From contig NZ_MDHA01000009.1 in NCBI RefSeq assembly GCF_001705665.1, forward strand, positions 1-55,067: DNA of 55,067 bases, in the 5' to 3' direction. Origin of the DNA: Thioclava sp. SK-1. Its GTDB lineage: Bacteria > Pseudomonadota > Alphaproteobacteria > Rhodobacterales > Rhodobacteraceae. Positions 32,995 through 42,519 of the stretch are shown here, one piece after another. Below the pieces are notes generated by a model that was not told where the DNA came from, did no database searches, and saw only the letters and a list, made by a program, of their open reading frames with translations. A program made the translations under genes and the position numbers. Position 1 is the first letter of the stretch. Every line of letters begins with the position of its first letter.

Positions 32995-34815
32995 ATGAAA
33001 GATGTAGTGACGGGGCTTACCTTGGTTCCGCATTCTGCGGAGCTATGCGAATTTACCGGGCTGGACGGGCGTCAGGGTCTGTTAATGACGACGCAGACGC
33101 CGCTGGATCGGGTGGTCGATCATACCGGGGTCTGGCTGGAACATTGGGCTGCGACCGCGCCTGACAGGATCTTTTTGGCAGAGCGTTCGGGCGACGAATG
33201 GCGCGAGCTAAGCTATGCGACCGTTCTGGCACAGGTCAAAGCGGTTGCCGCGGCCTTGGTTGCGCGTCGAATGGGGGCGCAGACGCCCATTCTGATTTTA
33301 TCGGGCAATTCGGTCAATCACGCGATCCTTTCCTATGCTGCGCAATGGGTCGGCGTGCCGACCGTGCCGCTTGCGGAACAATATGCGCTGATCAATGAGG
33401 CCCATTTCCGCATCACCTATGCCGCCGAGGTGGTCAGGCCCGGCCTGATTTTTGTTGAGGATGCGGCGCGGTTTGCCGATGCGCTTGCGTTGCCCGCGCT
33501 GCAGGGCATTGAGGTGGTGGCAAGCGATCCATCGAGCGCAACCACAGCCTTTGCCGATCTGCTGGCAGTTGTGCCAGACGCGCAAACAGCCGCAGCCCAT
33601 GCGCAGGTTGGTCCAGACACGCTGGCCAAGATATTGTTCACCTCTGGCTCCACATCCAATCCCAAAGGGGTGATGACCACACAGCGGATGATGTGCGCCA
33701 ATCAAAGTCAGATGGCCTCTGTTCTGCCGTTCTTGAAACAGCGGCCACCCAAGATTGTGGATTGGCTACCGTGGAACCATGTGTTCGGCGGCTCGCATAA
33801 TCTGAATATGATGCTGGCGCATGGCGGCAGTTTTTATATCGACAATGGCAAACCGACCAAGGCGCTGTTTGGTGACACAATCGCCAATGTCACCCATCAT
33901 GCGGGAAATCTGTCGTTCAATGTCCCGGTCGGATTTTCGATGCTGGTGCAAGAGATGGAAACCAACGCCGCGCTGCGACAGGCCTATTTCCATGATTTGG
34001 ACATGATTTTCTATGCGGGTGCGTCTTTGCCACAAGAGGTCTGGACCCGGCTGGAAGAAATGGCACTGCAAGAACAGGGGCGGCTACCGTTGATGATTTC
34101 TAGCTGGGGTATGACAGAGACGGCGCCGGCTACGGTGATGGTACACGAACCTATTGGCCGTTCCGGCGTGATTGGGGTGCCGTTGCCGGGAACGCAAATC
34201 CGGCTGATCCCCGATGCCGACATGCGCTGTGAACTGCGGGTCAAGGGGCCAAATATCATGCCCGGCTATGTGCATGATCCAGAAAAAACCGCACAGGCCT
34301 TTGACGAGGACGGTTTTCTGATCACCGGCGACGCGGTGCGGTTTGTCAACCCTGATGACCCGGCGCGTGGGTTGGTGTTTGATGGCCGGGTGTCAGAGGA
34401 TTTCAAACTGTTGACAGGCACTTGGGTGCAGGCTGGCAAGCTGCGCGTAGATGCGCTTGAGGCGCTGCGAGGTCTGGTGCAAGACGTGGTGATCTGCGGC
34501 CATGATCGTGGTGAAATCGGACTTTTTGTGTTTCCAAAACCGTCGGCGTTGGAACATGGCGACGTCTCAGATGGTGCGCTTATCGACCCGGATCTGATGG
34601 CGCGCATCCACCATGTGCTGCGCGATATGGCGCGCGCCAGCTCTGGTTCGGCGCGCCGGATTGCGCGGGCCATCGTGCTGGCAGAACCGCCCAGTGTCAA
34701 AGATGCTGAAGTGACCGATAAAGGCTCGTTGAATACACGCAAGATCATCACGCGTCGCACGGCTTTGCTTGAGCGGCTTTACGACAATGACGACCCCGCA
34801 TTGATCCGGGTTTAA
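32995..34815 (+). CDS. fcs: Feruloyl-CoA synthase
   Basis: The 606-aa adenylate-forming enzyme has the AMP/ATP loop LFTSGSTSNPKGVMTT, the A5 motif SSWGMTETAPA, ITGDAVRF and the hinge region DGRVSEDFKLLTGTWV. The extended loop and the SEDFK.LTGTWV variant are typical of feruloyl-CoA synthases. It activates ferulate, caffeate or coumarate with ATP and CoA in the cytoplasm, the entry step for CoA-dependent side-chain removal. It begins 44 bp after the MarR gene with AGGGAGG before the ATG, and the amidohydrolase gene follows within 13 bp. Confidence 0.93.
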   Translation: MKDVVTGLTLVPHSAELCEFTGLDGRQGLLMTTQTPLDRVVDHTGVWLEHWAATAPDRIFLAERSGDEWRELSYATVLAQVKAVAAALVARRMGAQTPILILSGNSVNHAILSYAAQWVGVPTVPLAEQYALINEAHFRITYAAEVVRPGLIFVEDAARFADALALPALQGIEVVASDPSSATTAFADLLAVVPDAQTAAAHAQVGPDTLAKILFTSGSTSNPKGVMTTQRMMCANQSQMASVLPFLKQRPPKIVDWLPWNHVFGGSHNLNMMLAHGGSFYIDNGKPTKALFGDTIANVTHHAGNLSFNVPVGFSMLVQEMETNAALRQAYFHDLDMIFYAGASLPQEVWTRLEEMALQEQGRLPLMISSWGMTETAPATVMVHEPIGRSGVIGVPLPGTQIRLIPDADMRCELRVKGPNIMPGYVHDPEKTAQAFDEDGFLITGDAVRFVNPDDPARGLVFDGRVSEDFKLLTGTWVQAGKLRVDALEALRGLVQDVVICGHDRGEIGLFVFPKPSALEHGDVSDGALIDPDLMARIHHVLRDMARASSGSARRIARAIVLAEPPSVKDAEVTDKGSLNTRKIITRRTALLERLYDNDDPALIRV

Positions 34816-34827
34816 CAGGAGGCTGAT

Positions 34828-35700
34828 ATGGTAGATTTCAACGCCGTTCGGGCAATCGATTTCCACACCCATGCCGAAGAGGCCTGCGGCTGCCATGATG
34901 ATGATGGCTATGATGATCTGCAAGCTAGCATGGCGCAATATTTCAACGCGCCATGGGATCATCCGCCCACCATCGATCAGACGGCGGCGCATTACCGGGC
35001 GATGAATATCGCGGCAGTGATCTTCCCCGTGGATGCCGAGCGCGAAACGGGCTACCGCCGCTATAGCAACTATGAGGTGGCGCAGGCTGCGGCGAAACAT
35101 TCGGATATTTTGATCCCTTTTGCTTCTATCGACCCTGCCAAGGGTAAGCTGGGCGCAAGAGAGGCGCGTGATCTGGTTGAAAATCACGGTGTCCAAGGGT
35201 TCAAATTTCATCCCACCATGCAGGGGTTCTATCCCAATGATCGCATGGCCTACACGCTGTATGAGGCGATCGCGGAAACCGGCAAGCCGGCATTATTTCA
35301 TACAGGGCAAACCGGGGTAGGATCTGGCATGCGGGGCGGCAATGGGATGCGGCTGAAATATTCCAACCCGATGTATATTGACGATGTCGCGGTGGATTTT
35401 CCCGATATGCCGATCATCCTCGCGCATCCGTCCTTCCCCTGGCAAGAAGAGGCGCTCTCGGTCGCAACCCATAAGCCCAATGTCTATATCGACCTGTCGG
35501 GCTGGTCGCCGAAATATTTTCCGCCAATTCTGGTGCGCTATGCCAATAGCTTGCTGAAACATAAGATGTTGTTTGGCTCTGACTGGCCGATGATCGCACC
35601 CGAAAAATGGCTAGCTGCATTTGATAAGGCCGAATTCAAGGACGAGGTCCGGCCGCTGATCTTAAAGGAAAACGCCATGCGGCTGCTGGGGGCAATCTGA
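34828..35700 (+). CDS. Amidohydrolase-2 family metal-dependent hydrolase/decarboxylase
   Basis: The 290-aa TIM-barrel protein has the metal-binding HxH in DFHTHAEE, a second His in FKFHPTMQGFYPND, LAHPSFPW and the C-terminal Asp in LFGSDWPM. The family includes aromatic acid decarboxylases such as gamma-resorcylate decarboxylase, ACMSD-type enzymes and lactone hydrolases. Between feruloyl-CoA synthase and the tannase-like esterase, it may act on a phenolic acid or lactone. No exact reaction can be stated. Its stop overlaps the esterase start (TGATG). Confidence 0.85.
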   Translation: MVDFNAVRAIDFHTHAEEACGCHDDDGYDDLQASMAQYFNAPWDHPPTIDQTAAHYRAMNIAAVIFPVDAERETGYRRYSNYEVAQAAAKHSDILIPFASIDPAKGKLGAREARDLVENHGVQGFKFHPTMQGFYPNDRMAYTLYEAIAETGKPALFHTGQTGVGSGMRGGNGMRLKYSNPMYIDDVAVDFPDMPIILAHPSFPWQEEALSVATHKPNVYIDLSGWSPKYFPPILVRYANSLLKHKMLFGSDWPMIAPEKWLAAFDKAEFKDEVRPLILKENAMRLLGAI

Positions 35701-37310
35701 TGCGTAGGATGTTGATGACATCGGCTGTAATGGCGATATGCGGAGCCGGGGTTGGTTGGGCTGCGGGCTGCCAGGATATGGCAGCACAAGCCCCGGCGGG
35801 CGTGCTTTTGACTGCGCAAGACACACAGGTAGACGGTGTGGATGTGTGCCAATTGCATGGCACAATGGCGCAGCGCACAGGTCAGGATGGCCGCGCCTAT
35901 GCCCTGCGGTTCGAACTGAACCTGCCCAGAGATTGGAACGGGAATTATGTGCATCAGTTCAATGGTGGAAATGATGGCGAGGTCAAACCCGCTACGGGCG
36001 CGTTAAAGGCTGGTACGGGCGGGCAATCGCCATTGGCGCGCGGCTATGCGGTCGTGTCTTCTGATGCGGGTCATGCGGGCGATATGGCGCCGGATATGGG
36101 CCTTGCCGGCGGGGCGGTGTTCGGCTTCGATTTTGAAGCCCGGCAGATGTATGGCTATAAGGCCGTGGCCGTGCTGGACCCGGTGGCGCGCGATCTTGTG
36201 CAAGGATATTATGGTGCGGATATCGCGCGCTCTTACGGGATTGGATGTTCCAATGGCGGGCGGCACGCGATGGTCGCGGCGTCACGCATGCCTGCGGCCT
36301 TTGATGGGCTTTTGGCAGGGGCGCCGGGGTATCGCCTGCCAAAAGCGGCGTTGCAACATGCGTTGGATGTGCAGCAATTCCACGCCATCACTGGCGACTT
36401 GGCCACGGCCTATACACCGCAGGATCTAACCGCGGTGGGTGATGCGATCTTGGCAGCTTGTGATGGGTTGGACGGGCTGGAAGATGGGTTGATACAAGAT
36501 AGCGCAGCGTGTCAGGCACAGTTCGACCCCGCCACTTTGGCAGATGTTTTGCAGCCCCATCAGGCCCAAGCCCTGCGCAATGTGATGCGTGGGACACAAA
36601 GCGATGGCGCCCCCTATTACAGCGATTGGGCATGGGATAACGGTATTGCAGGCAGCAATTGGCGGATGTGGAAGCTGCAAAGCCCAATCCCGCCATGGGA
36701 TCATAAGCCGATCATTGCGGTGATGGGGGCCGCGTCACTTGCGCAGGTCTTTACCGTGCCACCCACCAAAGTTGTCGGTGAGCCGGCCGCATTGGAAGAC
36801 TATCTGCTGCGCTTCGATCTGGCGACACAGGCAGGGCAGGTAGAGGCCAGTTCTGACATTTATCCCGAAAGCCCGATGCAGGTGATGTCTCCTCCCGGTT
36901 CAGAGGATCCGCACTTGCAGGCATTCCGTGACGCAGGTGGGAAGATGATCCTATTCCACGGGGTGGCGGATCCCGTGTTTTCGGCGCTTGATACCCAAGC
37001 CTATGCGCAAAAATTGCTGGCGAATACGGATGGGGACAGCGCGCAAATGCTACGCTATTACCCGGTTCCGGGGATGACGCACTGCTCCGGCGGGCCGGGG
37101 TTGGATAAGTTCGATCTGTTCACCGCGTTGGAGCATTGGGTGGAAGACGGCACGGCCCCCCAAGCCGTCATCGCCACTGCCCGGCCCGATAATGACGAAA
37201 CGCCCGCCAGCCTTGCCAATGCCGCCCGCCCGCTGTGTCCGCAGCCGCTTGTGGCGCGTTACATCGGGGGAAACCCTGATGATGGCGCAAGCTTCAGCTG
37301 TGTGGAATAG
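35700..37310 (+). CDS. Tannase/feruloyl esterase family protein, exported
   Basis: The 536-aa protein has a signal peptide (about residues 1-23, ending GWAAG) and the tannase-family CS-D-HC active site: Ser184 in GIGCSNGGRHA, Asp in FHGVADPVFS and His in GMTHCSGGPG. The Cys residues next to Ser and His form the family's characteristic disulfide. These enzymes hydrolyse esters of phenolic acids (gallate, ferulate, caffeate, chlorogenate) in the periplasm or outside the cell. Together with the quinate/shikimate genes and feruloyl-CoA synthase it suggests cleavage of hydroxycinnamoyl-quinate type esters. Confidence 0.92.
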   Translation: MRRMLMTSAVMAICGAGVGWAAGCQDMAAQAPAGVLLTAQDTQVDGVDVCQLHGTMAQRTGQDGRAYALRFELNLPRDWNGNYVHQFNGGNDGEVKPATGALKAGTGGQSPLARGYAVVSSDAGHAGDMAPDMGLAGGAVFGFDFEARQMYGYKAVAVLDPVARDLVQGYYGADIARSYGIGCSNGGRHAMVAASRMPAAFDGLLAGAPGYRLPKAALQHALDVQQFHAITGDLATAYTPQDLTAVGDAILAACDGLDGLEDGLIQDSAACQAQFDPATLADVLQPHQAQALRNVMRGTQSDGAPYYSDWAWDNGIAGSNWRMWKLQSPIPPWDHKPIIAVMGAASLAQVFTVPPTKVVGEPAALEDYLLRFDLATQAGQVEASSDIYPESPMQVMSPPGSEDPHLQAFRDAGGKMILFHGVADPVFSALDTQAYAQKLLANTDGDSAQMLRYYPVPGMTHCSGGPGLDKFDLFTALEHWVEDGTAPQAVIATARPDNDETPASLANAARPLCPQPLVARYIGGNPDDGASFSCVE

Positions 37311-37313
37311 CCG

Positions 37314-38879
37314 ATGTCAGAATTCAAAGCGCCGCTTGATGATATACTGGTTTGCCTGCGTGATGTGGCACGGGCGGATCGCCTGCCAGACTGGGATGAG
37401 GATATGGCGCAAGAGATCTTGCACCATTTCGCACAATTCGCCGAAGGGGTGATTGCGCCGCTGAATGGGGTGGGTGACGCGCAAGGATGCCGATTGCATC
37501 AGGGCCGTGTGCAAATGCCGGACGGGTTCGCCCAGGCCTTTGCGCAATTGGCAGATGGTGGGTGGCAAGGGCTGACGGTGCCACAGAGCTATGGCGGAAT
37601 GGCGCAAAATGCGGTTCTGGCGGGGGCGGTTTCGGAGATTTTTTCCGGGGCGAACCACGCGTTGCAAATGCTGTGCAATCTGGTGCCAGGCGCGGTGTCA
37701 ACACTAATGAAATTTGGCACATCGGCGCAGCAAAAGACATGGATTCCGAAACTGTGTTCGGGACAGTGGCTGTCGACCATGTGTTTGACAGAACCGGAGG
37801 CGGGATCTGATCTGTCCGGCATTCGCACGCGAGCACGGCAGACTGATATGGGCTGGCAGATCACCGGTGAGAAGATTTTTATTTCGGGCGGTGATCAAGA
37901 CATGTCGCAGGGGATTTTGCATCTGGTTCTGGCCCGCACCGGTTTGGTCGAAGACGGCATTCGCGGGTTGTCATTGTTCTTATGCCCATCGCATACGGAG
38001 GCAGGGCGCAATGGCATTACTGTCACCCGGATTGAAGAAAAATTGGGTCTGCATGGCTCTCCGACCTGTCACCTGGCTTTTGATGGCGCAGATGCGCAGT
38101 TGATCGGGTCGCAGGGCGCGGGGCTAATGGCGATGTTCACCATGATGAATCATGCGCGGCTGGATGTGGCACTGCAAGGTGTCGCCCATGCGGCGCGCGC
38201 CCATCACATTGCCGTAGATTATGCGACCCAGCGCCAGCAGGGGCGTAAACCCGATGGCCTCCCAGCCATGTTGATTGACCATGCGGATGTGCGTGCCATG
38301 CTGGACCGTCAGCGGGCGCTATCGCTGGGTGCGCGGGCGATGGCCTATCTGACATTGACCGAACTGTCGCTGGGCGATGCGCCTGCAGTGGTCGATTTCC
38401 TCACGCCGATCTGCAAAGTGTTTTGTACCCAAGCCGGGATCGAGGCCGCCGATCTTGGGATGCAGATCATGGGTGGATATGGCTATCTGACAGAATATCG
38501 GATCAGCCAGACATGGCGCGATGCGCGTATCACCGCAATCTATGAGGGGGCGAATGGTGTGCATGCCCTGTCGCTTGCGACCCGTGGAGTGCGATCAGGC
38601 GAGGGGGCGGATGGTTTCTCCGCGCTGATTGCCGATTTGGCGCAGGGCGATCACGATTGCATCAGGCTGTTGTCCATTTGGTCCAAATTGCGTCGCAAGA
38701 TTACCGATACGCCAGATTTGGCACCAGGCTATGCGCATGATTTCATGACGTTAAGCGGTGATGTCTTCTTTCGCGCGCTATGGGTGCGTCTGTCGCATAC
38801 AGGTGGGGAGGAAATGGCGCGATTGGCTGCACAGGTGGCGTGCCGCCCCGATGTGATACGGCCAGACCGCGCGGCCTGA
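37314..38879 (+). CDS. Acyl-CoA dehydrogenase
   Basis: The 521-aa protein has the acyl-CoA dehydrogenase domains in order: helical N-terminal, the beta domain with CLTEPEAGSDLSGIRT and KIFISGGDQD, and the C-terminal FAD domain with QIMGGYGYLTEYRISQTWRDARI followed by IYEGANGVHALSL carrying the likely catalytic Glu. The extra C-terminal stretch resembles the longer DmdC/FadE-like subgroup. In this module it could oxidise a dihydrohydroxycinnamoyl-CoA (for example dihydroferuloyl-CoA) to the cinnamoyl-CoA. It starts three bases after the esterase stop. Confidence 0.9.
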   Translation: MSEFKAPLDDILVCLRDVARADRLPDWDEDMAQEILHHFAQFAEGVIAPLNGVGDAQGCRLHQGRVQMPDGFAQAFAQLADGGWQGLTVPQSYGGMAQNAVLAGAVSEIFSGANHALQMLCNLVPGAVSTLMKFGTSAQQKTWIPKLCSGQWLSTMCLTEPEAGSDLSGIRTRARQTDMGWQITGEKIFISGGDQDMSQGILHLVLARTGLVEDGIRGLSLFLCPSHTEAGRNGITVTRIEEKLGLHGSPTCHLAFDGADAQLIGSQGAGLMAMFTMMNHARLDVALQGVAHAARAHHIAVDYATQRQQGRKPDGLPAMLIDHADVRAMLDRQRALSLGARAMAYLTLTELSLGDAPAVVDFLTPICKVFCTQAGIEAADLGMQIMGGYGYLTEYRISQTWRDARITAIYEGANGVHALSLATRGVRSGEGADGFSALIADLAQGDHDCIRLLSIWSKLRRKITDTPDLAPGYAHDFMTLSGDVFFRALWVRLSHTGGEEMARLAAQVACRPDVIRPDRAA

Positions 38880-38974
38880 GGTCCGCGACGGATTGGCACA
38901 ATTGCCTTTGCTGGGCGTATCGTGATGATAGGGGGCGGCGGGCAGCGGGCCTGACATCACGATAGGAGGGGCAG

Positions 38975-39904
38975 ATGGCCTTGCATCGCGGGATTAAGCT
39001 GCGCCATGTGCGCGCCTTTCTGGATGTGGTCGACGAAGGGTCGATTTCAGCAGCCGCACGCGCGCAGGGGATTTCGCAGCCTGCTTTGTCCAAAACCTTG
39101 GGCGAGCTGGAAGCGATGATGGAGGTGACACTGCTGACCCGTCAGGGGCGGCGTGTAACGTTGACGGTCGCGGGCAAAAGCTTTCGCCGCCATGCCCTGC
39201 AGGCGTTACAACAACTGGACAGTGCCGTGGCCGCCGCCCAAGGCGAGGCACGGGTGGATATGATCAATGTCGGTCTGCTGCCCACGGTTGCCGGTGGCGT
39301 GTTCCCGCGCGCGGCGTTGGCCTTTTCCGGGCGCCACCCGGGGGTGAAAATCTCAATGTTGACGGGGCCGCATACCTATCTTCTGGGGAAATTGCGTGAC
39401 GGGCAGATTGATCTGATGATCGGACGCATGCCCGCAGCGGATGAGATGCCAGGCCTTCGGTTCGATTTTTTGTATCATGAAGAAATCGTGCTGGTGGGGC
39501 GTTCTGGTCATCCAATGGAGGGGCGGCCCGGTGCCTATGTGCTGCCCCGTGCCGAGCTGATCTTGCCGACACAGGGATCGATCATTCGTTCGACGGTGGA
39601 TCAGTTCTTATTGTCATCGGGGATCACCGATCCAAAGATGCGCTATGAAACCGTGTCATTGCCGCCGGCTTTGGGGCTGTTGGAAGCCTCTGATTTACTG
39701 TGGCTGATTTCTCGTGGCGTGGTGCGGCGCGAATTGGACAGCGGTGTGTTGCAGACATTTGATCTGGGCGCACCGTTCTTGTCTGGCGCGGTGGGGCTGA
39801 CGATGAAACATAGCGCCACCGACCGCGCCGAGCTGATCGATTTGATCGAAGCGATGCGGATCGAGATTGACCATAGCGCCATGCCCAAAGCCGCTGTTGA
39901 GTGA
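38975..39904 (+). CDS. pcaQ: LysR-family activator PcaQ
   Basis: The 309-aa protein has the LysR HTH (IKLRHVRAFLDVVDEGSISA, AQGISQPALSKTLGELEAMM) and PcaQ-like features including VGLLPTVAGGVFPRAALAF, IGRMPAADEMPGLRF and PTQGSIIRSTVDQFL. PcaQ activates the protocatechuate operon in response to 3-carboxy-muconate or its lactone. It lies just upstream of pcaDCHGB on the same strand; in Agrobacterium and Sinorhizobium it is divergent, so this arrangement differs. Candidate binding half-sites lie in the 93-bp gap before pcaD. Confidence 0.93.
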   Translation: MALHRGIKLRHVRAFLDVVDEGSISAAARAQGISQPALSKTLGELEAMMEVTLLTRQGRRVTLTVAGKSFRRHALQALQQLDSAVAAAQGEARVDMINVGLLPTVAGGVFPRAALAFSGRHPGVKISMLTGPHTYLLGKLRDGQIDLMIGRMPAADEMPGLRFDFLYHEEIVLVGRSGHPMEGRPGAYVLPRAELILPTQGSIIRSTVDQFLLSSGITDPKMRYETVSLPPALGLLEASDLLWLISRGVVRRELDSGVLQTFDLGAPFLSGAVGLTMKHSATDRAELIDLIEAMRIEIDHSAMPKAAVE

Positions 39905-39914
39905 TGAGTAAGCC

Positions 39915-39972
39915 ATAACCAAAACATGCAGTAATTCGCTTCACTTTGTATTGGAACGCGATTTGCGGTTAT
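39915..39972. promoter_or_regulatory. Inverted ATAACC/GGTTAT half-sites between pcaQ and pcaD
   Basis: ATAACC (39915-39920) and GGTTAT (39967-39972) are inverted half-sites of the sort reported for PcaQ in rhizobia (ATAACC-N4-GGTTAA), but the spacing here is 46 bp. The pcaDCHGB promoter must lie between them or just downstream. Confidence 0.45.
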
Positions 39973-39997
39973 GACATCCTGAGGTCGGAGGATAGTC

Positions 39998-40780
39998 ATG
40001 CAAACATTTGAACGATTGGGGCGCACGCTCCATTTCCGCATCGACGGGCCGCGCGAGGGTGCGGTTGTGGTGCTGGCCAATTCGCTGGGCACCGATATGC
40101 GCGTCTGGGATGCGATGCTGTCCCATATGCCGACGGGATTGCGCTATCTACGGTTGGATAAACCCGGACATGGGCTAAGCGATGCGCCATCGGGCCATTT
40201 GAAGATGGATGAGCTGGTCGACGATGTCGCAGCGCTTTGTGATGCCCAAGGCATCACCCGTGCGATGTTTGTCGGCCTGTCGATCGGTGGTATGATCGGT
40301 CAGGGGGTGGCCTCAAAACGCCCGGATTTGCTGCGCGGGTTGGTTTTGATGGATACGGCGGCGAAAATCGGCACGCCCGATATGTGGCAGACCCGGATCG
40401 ACGCGATTACCAAAGATGGGATAGGCGCGATGGCCGCCCCGATTTTGGAGCGCTGGTTCACTGAGGAATTCCGTAACGGCCCTGAATTCCCGCTGTGGCG
40501 CAATATGTTGCTGCGCACGGATGTGATCGGTTACACGGCATGTTGTGCAGCAATTGCCGGTGCGGATCTGACCGAAAGCACCGCTGCGCTGACCTTGCCC
40601 GTGATGGCGATGGCGGGCGATCAAGATGGCTCTACCCCGCCTGATTTGGTGCGCGCGACCGCCGATTTATGTGGCGCACAGTTCCACCTTATCGCCAATG
40701 CAGGCCATCTGCCCTGCGTTGAACAGCCCGCACAAACTGCGGCCTTGATTTCTGATTTCATCGACAGGACACCATTATGA
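39998..40780 (+). CDS. pcaD: 3-oxoadipate enol-lactonase
   Basis: The 260-aa alpha/beta hydrolase has the nucleophile elbow GLSIGGMIGQ, an Asp near MAGDQDGSTP and the catalytic His in ANAGHLPCVEQP. It hydrolyses 3-oxoadipate enol-lactone to 3-oxoadipate. It begins after GGTCGGAGGATAG and overlaps pcaC at its stop (ATGA). It is the first gene of the pcaDCHGB operon; pcaIJF, needed for the last steps to acetyl- and succinyl-CoA, are absent here. Confidence 0.95.
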   Translation: MQTFERLGRTLHFRIDGPREGAVVVLANSLGTDMRVWDAMLSHMPTGLRYLRLDKPGHGLSDAPSGHLKMDELVDDVAALCDAQGITRAMFVGLSIGGMIGQGVASKRPDLLRGLVLMDTAAKIGTPDMWQTRIDAITKDGIGAMAAPILERWFTEEFRNGPEFPLWRNMLLRTDVIGYTACCAAIAGADLTESTAALTLPVMAMAGDQDGSTPPDLVRATADLCGAQFHLIANAGHLPCVEQPAQTAALISDFIDRTPL

Positions 40781-41172
40781 CCGATACGAACCCCCGCTTT
40801 GACAAAGGTATGGAGGTCCGCCGCGCGGTCCTTGGCGATGCGCATGTTGACCGTGCTGAATCTGCCAAAACCGAATTTGATGTGCCGTTTCAAACGCTGA
40901 TTACCGAAACCGCATGGGGCAATGTCTGGGCGGGCGATAAGATTTCTCGCCGGGAACGGTCGATGTTGACGCTTGCGCTGTTGGCCGCAACTGGGAATTT
41001 TGAAGAAATCCCGATGCATGTGCGTGCCACGGCCCGTACCGGCGCCAGCCCAGATGATATTATGGAAGCCTTCTTGCATGTCGCCGTATACGCCGGTGTG
41101 CCCAAGGCCAACCACGCGATTAAACTTGCCAAACAAACCCTTGACGAGATGAAAGAGGGCTCCAATGACTGA
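40777..41172 (+). CDS. pcaC: 4-carboxymuconolactone decarboxylase
   Basis: The 131-aa protein is a single CMD domain with VRRAVLGDAHVDRA at the start and EEIPMHVRATARTGASPDDI and LHVAVYAGVPKANHA in the core. It decarboxylates 4-carboxymuconolactone to the enol-lactone used by PcaD. It overlaps pcaD by four bases and pcaH by eight, so the operon is tightly coupled. Confidence 0.95.
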   Translation: MTDTNPRFDKGMEVRRAVLGDAHVDRAESAKTEFDVPFQTLITETAWGNVWAGDKISRRERSMLTLALLAATGNFEEIPMHVRATARTGASPDDIMEAFLHVAVYAGVPKANHAIKLAKQTLDEMKEGSND

Positions 41173-41917
41173 TTTATACGCAGGCATGCGGGCAGATAAA
41201 GGTCCGCTTATCCCACGCAATCGTGAAATCCATCCCGACCCTTATGATCCGGGTTATAAGACATCGGTGGCGCGCTCGCCCAATCTGCCGCTTTTGGCAA
41301 TGGAATCTGGTCAATCCGAAGAAACCGGCCCGACCTTTGGTCATTCCAAATTTGGTCAATATGATAACAACCTGATCTTGAACTGGAACCGTGGCGCCGC
41401 CCCGGCGGTGGGTGAGCGGATCATGATGCATGGCCGCGTGGTGGATGAAAACAACCGTGCGGTTCCCAACACGTTGGTTGAGATCTGGCAGGCCAACGCA
41501 GGTGGTCGCTATCGTCATAAGAAAGACGGCTATCTTGCGCCGCTAGACCCTAATTTCGGCGGCTGTGGCCGGACATTGACCGATGAAAACGGCTATTATC
41601 AATTTCTGACGATCCGGCCTGGTGCTTATCCCTGGCCAAACCGTGGCAATGACTGGCGGCCGATGCATATTCACGTTTCGGTCTTTGGTCACAGCTTTGG
41701 CCAACGTCTGATTACGCAGATGTATTTTGAAGGCGATCCGTTGATCAACCTATGTCCGATTGCCGCAACGGTCAAAGATCGTGCGTCCTTGGATCGGCTG
41801 GTTGCACCGTTGGATATGGCGCATTCCCGCCCGTTGGATTTCCTGGCCTATAAATTTGATATCGTGCTGCGTGGTCGCCGCCAGACGATGTTCGAAAACC
41901 GTATCGAGGGGATGTAA
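41165..41917 (+). CDS. pcaH: Protocatechuate 3,4-dioxygenase beta subunit
   Basis: The 250-aa intradiol dioxygenase subunit carries the ferric iron ligands: Tyr in GGRYRHKKDG, Tyr in PGAYPWPN and two His in RPMHIHVSVFG. The N-terminal PcaH extension with HPDPYDPGYKTSVARSP is present. With PcaG it cleaves protocatechuate to 3-carboxy-cis,cis-muconate. It starts inside the pcaC end and is followed two bases later by pcaG. Confidence 0.97.
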   Translation: MTDLYAGMRADKGPLIPRNREIHPDPYDPGYKTSVARSPNLPLLAMESGQSEETGPTFGHSKFGQYDNNLILNWNRGAAPAVGERIMMHGRVVDENNRAVPNTLVEIWQANAGGRYRHKKDGYLAPLDPNFGGCGRTLTDENGYYQFLTIRPGAYPWPNRGNDWRPMHIHVSVFGHSFGQRLITQMYFEGDPLINLCPIAATVKDRASLDRLVAPLDMAHSRPLDFLAYKFDIVLRGRRQTMFENRIEGM

Positions 41918-41919
41918 GC

Positions 41920-42519
41920 ATGGTTCAGAAACTTGAAACCCTGATCGAAAGCGCATCACAAACCGCTGGGCCATATGTGCATATCGGTCTGATGCCAAGC
42001 TACACCGGAAATGGTCAGATCTATGATCATGAGCTGGGCCACAGCCCGATTGAAGATGGTGCCAAGGGTGAGATCATTGAAATCACCGGTGAGGTCTTTG
42101 ACGGCACAGGTTGGGCGTTGCGCGATGCGCTGATCGAAAGCTGGCAACCCGATGCGGCGGGTAATTTCCCGGGCAATGAGGGTGCAGACCCTGCCGTCAG
42201 CGGATGGTGCCGTTTCGCAGCGGATGCCGATAGCGGCGAATTCACATTGCGCACGGTAAAACCTGGTAAGGTCGCACTGCGCGGTGGCGGGTTCTCGGCG
42301 CCGCATATTTCGCTGTGGATCGTGGCGCGCGGGATCAACATTGGCCTGCAAACCCGCATCTATTTTGAAGATGAGGATAACTCCGGTGATCCGTTGTTGT
42401 CGCGTATCGAGCAGGCACCACGGGTGCAGACCCTGATCGCGAAAAAAGTCGCGGATGGCAAATACCGCTATAACATTCGCCTTCAGGGCGAAGGGGAGAC
42501 GGTGTTCCTTGACATCTGA
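41920..42519 (+). CDS. pcaG: Protocatechuate 3,4-dioxygenase alpha subunit
   Basis: The 199-aa protein has the PcaG start (SASQTAGPYVHIGLMP), the beta-sandwich core (IIEITGEVFDGTGWALRDAL) and a loop (RGGGFSAPHISLWIVARG) where PcaH has the iron ligands. As expected for the alpha subunit, the full ligand set is missing. It pairs with PcaH. Its last codons overlap the pcaB start. Confidence 0.97.
   Translation: MVQKLETLIESASQTAGPYVHIGLMPSYTGNGQIYDHELGHSPIEDGAKGEIIEITGEVFDGTGWALRDALIESWQPDAAGNFPGNEGADPAVSGWCRFAADADSGEFTLRTVKPGKVALRGGGFSAPHISLWIVARGINIGLQTRIYFEDEDNSGDPLLSRIEQAPRVQTLIAKKVADGKYRYNIRLQGEGETVFLDI

Noticed and set aside
42455-42508. ATG start of pcaB at 42455
   Set aside because: The extra 18 residues are read from pcaG sequence in another frame and do not resemble PcaB N-termini; the TTG at 42509 has a better ribosome binding site.
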